DNA of 21,122 bases from an uncultured Chitinophagaceae bacterium (lineage in GTDB: Bacteria; Bacteroidota; Bacteroidia; Chitinophagales; Chitinophagaceae): the NCBI GenBank assembly GCA_934502905.1, contig CAKSVK010000049.1:1-21122 (forward strand), in the 5' to 3' direction. The notes beneath the pieces are model-generated. The model saw only the letters and a program-made list of their open reading frames with translations, made no database searches and was not told where the DNA came from. Both the position numbers and the translations under genes were made by a program. Positions 12,908 through 20,921 of this stretch are shown here, in pieces. Numbering within the stretch: position 1 is the stretch's first letter; every line of letters begins with the position of its first letter.

Positions 12908-15772
12908 ATGCCCAAAGACAACTCCATCAAGACGGTTTTGATTATTGGCTCCGGCCCCATTGTTATCGGACAAGCCTGCGAATTTGATTACTCAGGTACC
13001 CAGGCTTCCCGCAGCCTGCGAGAAGAAGGATTAAAAGTGGTGCTGATCAACAGCAACCCGGCAACCATTATGACCGACCCGATGATGGCCGATAAGGTAT
13101 ACCTGCTTCCGCTGACGGCAGAGAGCATTGAACAGATACTGGAGGAAAATGATATTGATGCCGTGCTGCCCACTATGGGAGGGCAAACGGCCCTGAACCT
13201 GGCCAAGGAAGCGCAGGAACTTGGTATATGGGAAAAATACAATGTACGGTTGATCGGGGTGGATATTAAGGCAATTGACAAGGCGGAGGACCGTGAGCTT
13301 TTCCGCCAGTGGATGATCGAAATGAATATTCCCGTGGCGCCGGCTAAAACGGCCAATTCCTTCCTGGAAGGAAAAGAGTTCGCCCAGGAAATAGGCTTTC
13401 CGTTAGTGATACGCCCTTCCTTTACCCTGGGTGGAACCGGCGGTGGCTTTGTGCATAGCAAGGAATTCCTGGACGAAGCCCTCAACCGGGGTCTGTCCGC
13501 TTCACCTATACATGAGGTGCTGGTAGAAAAAGCGGTATTGGGATGGAAAGAATTCGAGCTGGAACTGCTGAGGGATGCTGCTGATAATGTGGCGATCATC
13601 TGTACGGTAGAAAACTTTGATCCCATGGGTGTGCATACAGGCGATTCCATTACCGTAGCGCCCGCCATGACCCTGAGCGATTCCGCTTTTCAACTGATGC
13701 GGAATACTGCTATACGCATGATGCGTGACCTCGGAAATTTTGCGGGGGGATGTAATGTTCAGTTTGCGCTGAATCCCGTCACCGAAGAAATTATCGCTAT
13801 CGAGATCAACCCGAGGGTTAGCCGCTCTTCGGCGCTTGCCTCCAAAGCAACAGGATATCCTATTGCAAAAATTGCTGCCAAGCTGGCGATAGGGTACAAC
13901 CTGGATGAGCTGAAAAACCAGATCACACAATCTACTTCCGCATATTTTGAGCCTACACTGGACTATGTCATCGTGAAAGTGCCGCGCTGGAACTTCGATA
14001 AGTTCAAGGGTGCGAATGATACCCTGGGTCTGCAGATGAAATCTGTAGGTGAAGTGATGTCCATCGGCCGCAGCTTTACGGAAGCGATCCAGAAAGCCTG
14101 CCAGAGCCTGGAGAACGAAGCTGTGGGATTGGGTTATTATGGAAAAAGCATGATGCGCTCCGAGGAAATAGTAGAGTATCTGAAAACCCCGAAATGGGAC
14201 CGTATCTTCCGTATAAAAGATGCGCTGATGATGGGCGTAAGCGTGAAAACGATCTGTGAGGCCACCCGCATCGACCGCTGGTTCATTTACCAGATACAGA
14301 AGATCGTGGACATTGAAAAAAGGATCGCGGCATATAGCGGTAAAACGCTCCCTGACGATCTTTTAACAGAAGCAAAATTCAACGGGTTCAGCGATGAGCA
14401 GATCTGCAGGATCGTAAATGATGGCACAAAGGACGAAGATGTATATGAGCGGCGTAAGCAAATGGGACTGACCCGCGTGTATAAGATGGTGGATACCTGT
14501 GCTGCAGAGTTTGAAGCAAAGACGCCTTACTTCTACTCCAGCTTTGAGGCTGGTTCTGCTCCGGATAATAACGGGAATGCGGTAAAACACAACGAGAGTG
14601 ATCCTCACCATACAAAGAATAAAGGAGCCATCATTGTGCTGGGGTCCGGTCCTAACAGGATAGGGCAGGGTATTGAGTTCGACTACTGCTGTGTGCACGG
14701 ACTGATGGCCATAAAAGAATGCGGATACGAAGCGATCATGGTGAACTGCAACCCCGAAACCGTTTCCACAGATTTTGACATTGCGGACAAGTTGTATTTC
14801 GAGCCTGTTTTCTGGGAACATCTTTGGGAAATAGTGGAATACGAAAAACCTGCGGGCGTGATTGTGCAGCTGGGCGGACAAACCGCGCTGAAACTCGCAA
14901 AACGCCTGCACGAAAAAGGGATCCGTATCATCGGTACCTCTTTCGACAACATGGATATTGCGGAAGACAGGGGCAGGTTCAGCGACCTGCTGAAAGAGCT
15001 GGAGATCCCTTATCCCAAATACGGTACGGCTTACAATACAGACGATGCTATAGAAGTAGCAAATGAAGTAGGTTATCCCGTATTGGTACGTCCGAGTTAT
15101 GTATTGGGTGGTCAGCGTATGCGTATCGTTATCAACGATGAGGAGCTGGAAAAAGGGGTCTTAAGCCTGTTAAAGCATCTCCCGGGTAATAAAATACTGA
15201 TAGACCATTTCCTCGACCGCTGCCAGGAGGCAGAAGTAGATGCGATCTTTGACGGAGAAACTTTCCACGTAATGGGTGTGATGGAGCATATAGAACCTGC
15301 GGGTATCCATAGTGGTGATAGCAATGCCGTACTGCCGGCATTTAACCTGAGCCCGTTGGAAGTGACTACCATGGAATTTTACTCTGAAAAAATTGCAAGA
15401 GCATTGGATATCCGTGGGCTGATCAATATACAGTTCGCCATTAAAGATGGTAAAGTGTTTGTGATTGAAGCCAACCCCCGTGCTTCCCGCACCACTCCGT
15501 TCATCGCCAAAGCTTACCAGATACCTTACCTGAACATAGCCACCAAGGTAATGCTGGGAGAGATAAAGCTGAAAGACCTGAGCTTCCAGAAAAAGCTGAA
15601 AGGTTTTGCGATCAAGGAGCCTGTGTTCAGCTTTGACAAATTCCCGGGCGTAAACAAAGAGCTGGGTCCAGAAATGAAGTCGACCGGCGAGGCCATCCGC
15701 TTCATCAAAGACCTGCGGGATCCGTATTTCAGAACATTATACAAGGAGCGAAGCATGCACCTGAGCAAATAA
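12908..15772 (+). CDS. carB: carbamoyl-phosphate synthase large subunit, without the C-terminal regulatory domain
   Basis: Makes carbamoyl phosphate for pyrimidine and arginine synthesis, using ammonia delivered by CarA (not in this window). Two homologous ATP-grasp halves are present. The first begins near residue 14 (GSGPIVIGQACEFDYSGTQA); the second begins at 579 (GSGPNRIGQGIEFDYCC). Substrate loops such as PSFTLGGTGGG and PSYVLGGQ, and the metal-site blocks EINPRVSRSSALASKATGYPIA and EANPRASRTTPFIAKA, are intact. A polar insert (about residues 552-576, SAPDNNGNAVKHNESDPHH) precedes the second half. The protein stops at 954 residues, soon after GPEMKSTGEA; E. coli CarB (1073) has a further MGS domain of about 137 residues there that binds ornithine, IMP and UMP. 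The end YKERSMHLSK looks native, so this is a family feature and not a truncation. Confidence 0.96.
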   Translation: MPKDNSIKTVLIIGSGPIVIGQACEFDYSGTQASRSLREEGLKVVLINSNPATIMTDPMMADKVYLLPLTAESIEQILEENDIDAVLPTMGGQTALNLAKEAQELGIWEKYNVRLIGVDIKAIDKAEDRELFRQWMIEMNIPVAPAKTANSFLEGKEFAQEIGFPLVIRPSFTLGGTGGGFVHSKEFLDEALNRGLSASPIHEVLVEKAVLGWKEFELELLRDAADNVAIICTVENFDPMGVHTGDSITVAPAMTLSDSAFQLMRNTAIRMMRDLGNFAGGCNVQFALNPVTEEIIAIEINPRVSRSSALASKATGYPIAKIAAKLAIGYNLDELKNQITQSTSAYFEPTLDYVIVKVPRWNFDKFKGANDTLGLQMKSVGEVMSIGRSFTEAIQKACQSLENEAVGLGYYGKSMMRSEEIVEYLKTPKWDRIFRIKDALMMGVSVKTICEATRIDRWFIYQIQKIVDIEKRIAAYSGKTLPDDLLTEAKFNGFSDEQICRIVNDGTKDEDVYERRKQMGLTRVYKMVDTCAAEFEAKTPYFYSSFEAGSAPDNNGNAVKHNESDPHHTKNKGAIIVLGSGPNRIGQGIEFDYCCVHGLMAIKECGYEAIMVNCNPETVSTDFDIADKLYFEPVFWEHLWEIVEYEKPAGVIVQLGGQTALKLAKRLHEKGIRIIGTSFDNMDIAEDRGRFSDLLKELEIPYPKYGTAYNTDDAIEVANEVGYPVLVRPSYVLGGQRMRIVINDEELEKGVLSLLKHLPGNKILIDHFLDRCQEAEVDAIFDGETFHVMGVMEHIEPAGIHSGDSNAVLPAFNLSPLEVTTMEFYSEKIARALDIRGLINIQFAIKDGKVFVIEANPRASRTTPFIAKAYQIPYLNIATKVMLGEIKLKDLSFQKKLKGFAIKEPVFSFDKFPGVNKELGPEMKSTGEAIRFIKDLRDPYFRTLYKERSMHLSK

Positions 15773-15880
15773 AAAGGGGCTGATCAAAAAGTCCTTTATT
15801 ACGGAATAATTAATTAGGCAGCACCTCAATCATTACGCCGTGCATCTTCCCTCACCCGGCTGAATATCGTTTACCTGCCT

Positions 15881-15916
15881 GAATGCAGGTGTCACCGGTC
15901 GATTCAACCTGCATTC
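15881..15916. repeat. palindromic element after carB
   Basis: GAATGCAGGT (15881-15890) and ACCTGCATTC (15907-15916) are perfect 10-base complements around a 16-base loop. The loop contains ACCGGTCGAT (15894-15903), found again at 17637-17646 in the paired hairpins on the other side of the GH3 gene. It lies between the convergent carB and GH3 genes and may also act as a terminator, though no U-run follows. The rest of the gap 15773-15959 has only a weak AAAGG/CCTTT hairpin just after carB and an imperfect repeat near 15933-15957. Confidence 0.55.
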
Positions 15917-15959
15917 GAGCTGCATGGGAAGACGCGCATGATATTTTGATATGTGCCTG

Positions 15960-17477
15960 CTACTTTATAAACGCCATCCAATCCTCCAGCAATTGTCCTT
16001 TCATCACCCGGGGGAATTTGTTCTGCCCACCCAGCTTGCCCCTGGACTCCATAAAGTCCATGAACTTTTTTTCCGGGAGTACGGTCACTAACACATCCTT
16101 CAGTGCGCTTTTACGCTCCACGGCATAGTCATCATTCAATTGCTTCAGGTTATTGTCTATGCTACACTTTAAATCCTCAACATCCACAGGTGTATCGCAG
16201 GCTATAAACCAGTGGTGAGCGAAAAAGGAACCATGGGGGATGCCGGCCACGGTAAACTCACGGATGGAAATATTCAACTGCTGGCTGGTCAACTGGATAG
16301 CTTTGTTCATATTATCCACGCTCAGGTGCTCCCCTACGAGGCTTAAAAAGTGTTTTGTCCTTCCTGTAATAATGATCTCTGCCCGCTCCCTGTCTGTAAA
16401 TCTTATCGTATCACCTATGAGATAACGCCAGGCACCTGCCGAAGTGCTCAGCAGGATAGCATAGTCTTTACCCTCTTCTACTTCATCGATCAGCAGCGTT
16501 TCCGGATTGTCGACAAGGTCGCCGGATGCATCAAAATTTTTGCCGGTAAAGGGAACAAATTCCAAAAAGATATGCTGACCTGTGCAAAGTCTCATTCCTC
16601 TCTCGGATTGCCGGTCCTGGTAAGCAATGAATCCCTCGGACGCCAGGTAAGTTTCTATATACTGGATGGGTTTTCCGAGGAGCTTTTCAAATCCTTTTTT
16701 ATAGGGGTCGAACGATACGCCTCCATGAACGTAAAAAGCAAGATTCGGCCACAGCTCATGAATATTATTCAGCTTATACCGATCTATGATCATTTCCAGG
16801 CACATTTGTATCCAGGCCGGCACCCCCACAATAAACCCGATGTCCCAATCCGGCGCCACATCCACTATTTCATCCAGCTTTTCATTCCAGTCCCTGGTAC
16901 GGGCAATTTTTTTACTGGGCTTATAAAAAGGAGTGAACCAGAATGGTACTTTCTGAGCCGTGATGCCACTAAGATCTCCAGCATAGTAACCGGGTCCTTC
17001 CTGCAGCTCTGTGCTGCCGCTCAGCATCAGCCATCCTTTACGGATGGATTTAACAGGAATATTTTCGTAGCTGCGCAAACTAAGCAATTGCTTTATCATC
17101 ACAACCCGGTTCCCCCTCAACAGATCGTTTGTAATGGGAATATATTTGCTGGCCGAACCGGAGGTTCCGGAGCTCAATGCGAAATATTTTATTTTACCCG
17201 GCCAACATACATCGGGTACGCCTTCCAGTGTTTTGTGCCACCACTGGTCATATATTTTATCGTAATCAAATACGGGCACATGCTGCTGAAAAGCCTTTTC
17301 CATATCCTTCCGCAGCAGAACGGAATCAAAGTTGTAAGCCTGTCCAAATTCAGTGTTTTTCGCCTTTTTCAATAACCTTTTGAGAACGCGCTTCTGCTGT
17401 CTCACGAGCGATCCCGGCAACTTTAATCTTCGGGCAATAGATGCCGGAATCTGAATATCAATAATCCCCATGGGCAA
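15960..17477 (-). CDS. GH3 family adenylate-forming enzyme (auxin-responsive GH3-like)
   Basis: A 505-residue soluble enzyme of the GH3 group in the acyl-adenylate superfamily, best known from plants, where it joins amino acids to jasmonate or auxin through an acyl-adenylate. Visible motifs: the ATP phosphate loop SSGTSGSASK (residues 102-111), the nucleotide-binding YLASEGF (277-283) and YLIGDTIRFT (352-361, with Asp356 expected to hold the ribose), followed by a hinge and a small C-terminal domain (GRTKHFLSLVGEHLS, KFPRVMKGQLLEDW). Bacterial members, common in Bacteroidetes, have no settled substrate. The start is ATG 17477 or 17471; the frame is otherwise clear. It stands alone, convergent with carB, divergent from pepP, and is flanked on both sides by related palindromic repeats. 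Neighbours do not suggest a substrate. Confidence 0.9.
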   Translation of the reverse strand: MPMGIIDIQIPASIARRLKLPGSLVRQQKRVLKRLLKKAKNTEFGQAYNFDSVLLRKDMEKAFQQHVPVFDYDKIYDQWWHKTLEGVPDVCWPGKIKYFALSSGTSGSASKYIPITNDLLRGNRVVMIKQLLSLRSYENIPVKSIRKGWLMLSGSTELQEGPGYYAGDLSGITAQKVPFWFTPFYKPSKKIARTRDWNEKLDEIVDVAPDWDIGFIVGVPAWIQMCLEMIIDRYKLNNIHELWPNLAFYVHGGVSFDPYKKGFEKLLGKPIQYIETYLASEGFIAYQDRQSERGMRLCTGQHIFLEFVPFTGKNFDASGDLVDNPETLLIDEVEEGKDYAILLSTSAGAWRYLIGDTIRFTDRERAEIIITGRTKHFLSLVGEHLSVDNMNKAIQLTSQQLNISIREFTVAGIPHGSFFAHHWFIACDTPVDVEDLKCSIDNNLKQLNDDYAVERKSALKDVLVTVLPEKKFMDFMESRGKLGGQNKFPRVMKGQLLEDWMAFIK

Positions 17478-17503
17478 TTCTTATCTTTTCAAATAGGTAA
17501 ATA

Positions 17504-17511
17504 CAAATGTA
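17504..17511 (-). promoter_or_regulatory. -7 element of a candidate GH3 promoter
   Basis: Read on the minus strand this is TACATTTG, an exact TAnnTTTG, 27 bases before the ATG at 17477. No TTTG lies 19-21 bases further upstream, so the promoter is incomplete or weak. Confidence 0.3.
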
Positions 17512-17600
17512 GGATACGTTTAGGTATGCGCCTAATTCTCTGAAAGCGATATTTGCCTTTCATGTAACAGCCGATTACGGCGGGCGTATTTCAATTTTTC

Positions 17601-17662
17601 GCAGGCGGATGTCTCCACCCGCCTGTAGAGTGCGCTACCGGTCGATGTCCCCCACCGACCGG
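17601..17662. repeat. tandem hairpin pair (REP-like palindromic repeat)
   Basis: Hairpin 1: CAGGCGG (17602-17608), loop ATGTCTCCAC, CCGCCTG (17619-17625). Hairpin 2: CCGGTCG (17638-17644), loop ATGTCCCCCAC, CGACCGG (17656-17662). The stems differ while the two loops are almost the same, which suggests duplication with compensating stem changes, or a repeat family. The 10-mer ACCGGTCGAT is shared with the element at 15881-15916. Confidence 0.6.
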
Positions 17663-17813
17663 AAAACCTGTATAAAACGAAGATTGGGAATGCACCAATT
17701 CTGGTTTTGCCATACGCCTGATAATACTGATATTGCATTATTTTTCAGCCACATAGCTATCCATATTCCCGGGCGATATTTATGAATAGTTATTCAAAAA
17801 TAAAAATGCTCCA

Positions 17814-19103
17814 ATGAAATATTTGCCTTTACCGCAGGAAATATTTGTTCAGAACCGTAAACGGTTTACAGGACAGATGAGTAAAAACGCCATTGCTATT
17901 TTCAACAGCAATGATGAAGTTCCTTCCAACGGAGATGCCTTATATAAGTTTAAACAAAACTCGGACCTGTTCTGGCTGACGGGTATCAACCAGGAAGACT
18001 CCATGCTGGTGCTTTTTCCGGATAACCCTGATAAGCAATACCGGGAAGTGCTGGTGCTGGTTCGTCCGAATGAGCTGAAAGAAAAATGGGATGGTAAGCG
18101 CCTGAGAGCTGAGGAAGCCACTGCTATTTCCGGTATCAAAACCATTGTATGGCTGGATTCCCTGGAGGCGCTTTTGCAGATGTGGATACATATAGCAGAC
18201 ACTATCTACCTGAACACCAATGAAAATGACAGGAAGAGCGGATACTACCCGTCCCGCGATTACCGTTATATCGGGGAAATGAAACGGCGTTACCCCCTGC
18301 ACCATTTTAAGAGAAGTGCACAGATCATTAAAGAGTTGCGTGCTGTTAAAACCGCTGCGGAGGTTTCTGTTATCCAGCAGGCTATTGACATTACGGAAAC
18401 AACCTTCCGTAAGCTGCTGAAAACCATTAAGCCGGATATCATGGAATACGAGATAGAGGCGGAAATATATTACGAGTTTTTGCGGAACCGGGGCACGGGA
18501 CCTGCCTACAGCTCTATTATTGCAAGCGGAGATCGTGCAAGAACATTACATTATGTATTCAACAACCAGGAATGTAAAGCCGGTGAACTGGTGCTGATGG
18601 ACTTTGGCGCTGAATATGGTGGCTACTGTGCAGACCTTACCCGTACGGTACCCGTAAGCGGCAGGTTCACAAAAAGGCAAAAAGAAGTATATAATGCCTG
18701 CCTGCACCTGCATCGTTATGCAGCATCTATCCTGAAGCCGGGTATTTTGCTGGCAGACTACACGGAAAAAGTAGGCGAAGAAGCAACGAAGCAGTTTGTC
18801 AAGCTGGGCTTGCTTTCCAGGGAAGATGTAAAAAATGAGGACAGGGGTAACCGGGCATACAGGAAATATTTATACCATGGTATTTCCCACCACCTGGGCA
18901 TAGATGTGCACGATATAGGGCTACGCACCAAAAAAGTAGAAGCCGGCAACGTGTTCACCATTGAACCCGGCATTTATATTGAAGAAGAGCAGATGGGTGT
19001 GCGGATCGAAAACAATTTCTGGATCACCAAAAGCGGTAATAAAGACCTGATGAAAAATATACCGATCACCGCTGAGGAAATTGAATCGCTGATGAAGAAA
19101 TAA
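17814..19103 (+). CDS. pepP: Xaa-Pro aminopeptidase (aminopeptidase P, M24B)
   Basis: Removes an N-terminal residue from peptides with proline in second place; a cytoplasmic dinuclear-metal enzyme. The 429-residue protein has the AMP_N domain (about residues 1-140) and then the pita-bread catalytic domain. All five metal ligands can be placed: Asp263 and Asp274 (MDFGAEYGGYCAD), His359 (HGISHHLGIDVHD), Glu384 (FTIEPGIYI) and Glu399 (GVRIENNFWIT). Length and motif order agree with E. coli PepP. No promoter is obvious upstream. pssA follows after 35 bases in the same direction, so pepP probably heads the unit pepP-pssA-purS-rsmI. Confidence 0.95.
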   Translation: MKYLPLPQEIFVQNRKRFTGQMSKNAIAIFNSNDEVPSNGDALYKFKQNSDLFWLTGINQEDSMLVLFPDNPDKQYREVLVLVRPNELKEKWDGKRLRAEEATAISGIKTIVWLDSLEALLQMWIHIADTIYLNTNENDRKSGYYPSRDYRYIGEMKRRYPLHHFKRSAQIIKELRAVKTAAEVSVIQQAIDITETTFRKLLKTIKPDIMEYEIEAEIYYEFLRNRGTGPAYSSIIASGDRARTLHYVFNNQECKAGELVLMDFGAEYGGYCADLTRTVPVSGRFTKRQKEVYNACLHLHRYAASILKPGILLADYTEKVGEEATKQFVKLGLLSREDVKNEDRGNRAYRKYLYHGISHHLGIDVHDIGLRTKKVEAGNVFTIEPGIYIEEEQMGVRIENNFWITKSGNKDLMKNIPITAEEIESLMKK

Positions 19104-19138
19104 GCGGAAACTTCCTTTACCAAATAATAGAAAAACCA

Positions 19139-19900
19139 ATGAAGCATATACCCAACCTGTTTACACTTTTAAATCTCTTTTTTGGCTGTCTGGCTGTCAT
19201 CACCATTTTACAAAGTGGTATTACCCTGGTAAACACAGAAGCCGGAGGACAAATGATGAGCATGCCGGAACAGATCTTCCTGGCATCTTTGTTTATTGCC
19301 CTGGCGGCGGTCATAGATTTCCTGGATGGTTTTGTCGCCAGGCTGTTCAATGCGCAATCCGAAATGGGAAAGCAGCTCGATTCACTGGCAGATGTAGTGA
19401 GCTTTGGCGTAGCGCCGGGCATGATCATATACCAGTTCCTGCGGCTTTCCATAGCAAAGCAGGAAGACGGGCTGGATGCTTCCGTAGCCTGGCTTTACCC
19501 GGCCCTGCTGGTACCCTGTGCAGCCGCCTGGCGGTTGGCAAAGTTCAACATTGATGACCGGCAGACCTATTCTTTCCGCGGCGTACCTACGCCGGCTGTC
19601 GGGCTGGTAGTGGCTTCCTTTCCTCTTGTATTCTGGAGCGCTTCCCCGCAGGTCATTGATCTTTTCCTGAATAAATGGATCTGGTATGGGATCATTTTCA
19701 TATTGTGTTACCTCATGGTAAGCAATGTACCTATCCTCAGCATGAAGTTTAAAGACTATACCCTGAAGAATAATTTGCCTAAAGTGATACTGGCGGCATT
19801 GGTAATAATCCTGACACTGGCTTTTGGATGGGCGGCAGTGTCTTTAATCTTTATAAGCTACATTCTGTTATCTTTGCTCTTCAAAAATAAAATAGCATGA
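19139..19900 (+). CDS. pssA: CDP-diacylglycerol-serine O-phosphatidyltransferase
   Basis: Makes phosphatidylserine from CDP-diacylglycerol and serine in the inner membrane; the step between CdsA and Psd, both encoded in this window. The 253-residue protein has several membrane helices and the complete CDP-alcohol phosphatidyltransferase motif: Asp63-Gly64, Ala67-Arg68, Gly77, Asp81 and Asp85 (DG..AR, eight residues, G...D...D). The opening KHIPNLFTLLNLFFGCLAV is the usual beginning of the type II PssA found in Bacillus and Bacteroidetes, and differs from the soluble PssA of E. coli. Its TGA overlaps the ATG of purS by four bases, so translation of the two is coupled although their pathways are unrelated. 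Confidence 0.95.
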   Translation: MKHIPNLFTLLNLFFGCLAVITILQSGITLVNTEAGGQMMSMPEQIFLASLFIALAAVIDFLDGFVARLFNAQSEMGKQLDSLADVVSFGVAPGMIIYQFLRLSIAKQEDGLDASVAWLYPALLVPCAAAWRLAKFNIDDRQTYSFRGVPTPAVGLVVASFPLVFWSASPQVIDLFLNKWIWYGIIFILCYLMVSNVPILSMKFKDYTLKNNLPKVILAALVIILTLAFGWAAVSLIFISYILLSLLFKNKIA

Positions 19901-20148
19901 CCTACGCTGTACATATCAATGTGATGCCCCTGAAAGAATTGCTCGATCCGCAGGGGAAAGCTGTTTTAAGCGGATTAAAGAACCTGGGACTGAAAGGCAT
20001 CCATGACGTACGCATCGGTAAGCATATCACCCTGCAGGTAGAGGCAGCTACAGAAGCAGAAGCTAAATCCATTGCGGAAGAAGCATCGAAAAAGCTGCTG
20101 GCCAACCAGGTGATGGAACAGTTCGAAATTACCGTTACCCCCGCTTAA
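19897..20148 (+). CDS. purS: phosphoribosylformylglycinamidine synthase subunit PurS
   Basis: A small subunit of FGAM synthase (fourth step of purine synthesis) that bridges PurQ and PurL in organisms with the split enzyme. The 83-residue protein matches the family: a first strand (YAVHINVMPLKELLDPQGKAV), then GLKNLGLKGIHDVRIGKHITLQVEA, which is the core signature, a helix rich in Ala, Glu and Lys, and LLANQVMEQFEITV at the end. purQ and purL are not in the window. The start overlaps the stop of pssA (ATGA). The stop TAA at 20146-20148 is followed after nine bases, in the same frame, by the non-ATG start of rsmI. Confidence 0.93.
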   Translation: MTYAVHINVMPLKELLDPQGKAVLSGLKNLGLKGIHDVRIGKHITLQVEAATEAEAKSIAEEASKKLLANQVMEQFEITVTPA

Positions 20149-20157
20149 CTTTTACTG

Positions 20158-20877
20158 TTGGAACCCAACGCTGTTACGGAATATGGTCCGGAACTTCCGG
20201 AAAACGGAACGGCGCTGTATATTGTCCCGTCTCCCATCGGCAATCTTGGTGACATCAGCTACCGGGCAATTGATATCCTGCAAAAGGTGGATCTCATCCT
20301 GGCAGAAGATACCCGAACCTCCTCGGTATTGCTGAGGCACTACCATATTCAAAAGCCGCTCAGCGCTTATCACCAGCACAACGAACACAAGGTAGTGCAT
20401 CACCTGGCAGAGCAACTGTTGCAGGGCAAAAAAATGGCGCTCATAACGGATGCGGGTACCCCGGGCATATCCGATCCCGCTTTTTTACTGGTACGTGAAT
20501 GTGTCCGTCAAAACATACAGGTAGAATGCCTGCCCGGCGCCACCGCTTTTGTTCCTGCCCTGGTCAATAGCGGATTACCTATCAACCGGTTTTGCTTTGA
20601 AGGATTCCTGCCGCTTAAAAAAGGCAGGCAAACCCTTTTTAAAAAGCTGGCAGAAGAAGAAAGGACTATCGTTTTTTATGAATCACCGGTACGCCTGGTA
20701 AAAACCCTGGAAGAATGTATCACATATTTTGGGGAAGACCGGCCCTGCTGTGTCAGCCGCGAGCTCACTAAAAAATTTGAGGAAAATAAAAGAGGCACGC
20801 TAAGAGAAGTGTGCGATCACTTTAAAGCAAAAACAGTAAAAGGCGAAATAGTAGTAGTGGTGCAGGGGAAGGAATAA
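20158..20877 (+). CDS. rsmI: 16S rRNA (cytidine(1402)-2'-O)-methyltransferase
   Basis: Methylates the ribose of C1402 in the decoding centre of 16S rRNA with S-adenosylmethionine; tetrapyrrole-methylase fold. Motifs: LYIVPSPIGNLGDISYRA, LAEDTRTS, ITDAGTPGISDPAF (SAM loop), CLPGATAFVPALVNSGL and CFEGFLP. At 239 residues it lacks the C-terminal extension of the E. coli enzyme (286), as is usual in Bacteroidetes. The start must be TTG at 20158 (or CTG at 20155): the in-frame TAA of purS lies just upstream, and the first ATG in frame falls well inside the SAM domain. With nine bases between the genes, translation is probably coupled to purS. Confidence 0.93.
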   Translation: MEPNAVTEYGPELPENGTALYIVPSPIGNLGDISYRAIDILQKVDLILAEDTRTSSVLLRHYHIQKPLSAYHQHNEHKVVHHLAEQLLQGKKMALITDAGTPGISDPAFLLVRECVRQNIQVECLPGATAFVPALVNSGLPINRFCFEGFLPLKKGRQTLFKKLAEEERTIVFYESPVRLVKTLEECITYFGEDRPCCVSRELTKKFEENKRGTLREVCDHFKAKTVKGEIVVVVQGKE

Positions 20878-20921
20878 TCACCTGCATATTATCTTTCAAC
20901 AGCTTCCTCTCACTATAACGA

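Larger units (their letters stand above)
17478..17813. other. 336-base divergent intergenic region between GH3 and pepP
   Basis: It holds a candidate -7 element for GH3 (17504-17511, minus strand) and a pair of tandem hairpins (17601-17662). No consensus promoter facing pepP was found, and no reading frame in it has coding character; the minus-strand frame over 17532-17738 runs through the hairpins and is taken as chance. Confidence 0.5.

Noticed and set aside
12988..13668. Long minus-strand frame opposite carB (others at 13502-13930 and 14363-14911)
   Set aside because: Serine-rich shadow of a conserved gene; no family features.
15774..15808. Terminator directly after carB
   Set aside because: Only a 5-bp AAAGG/CCTTT stem with a loop of about 15 bases; too weak to call.
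16350..17375. 341-codon plus-strand frame antisense to the GH3 gene
   Set aside because: No recognisable domain, cysteine- and proline-rich shadow composition; the minus strand carries a full GH3 enzyme with all motifs.
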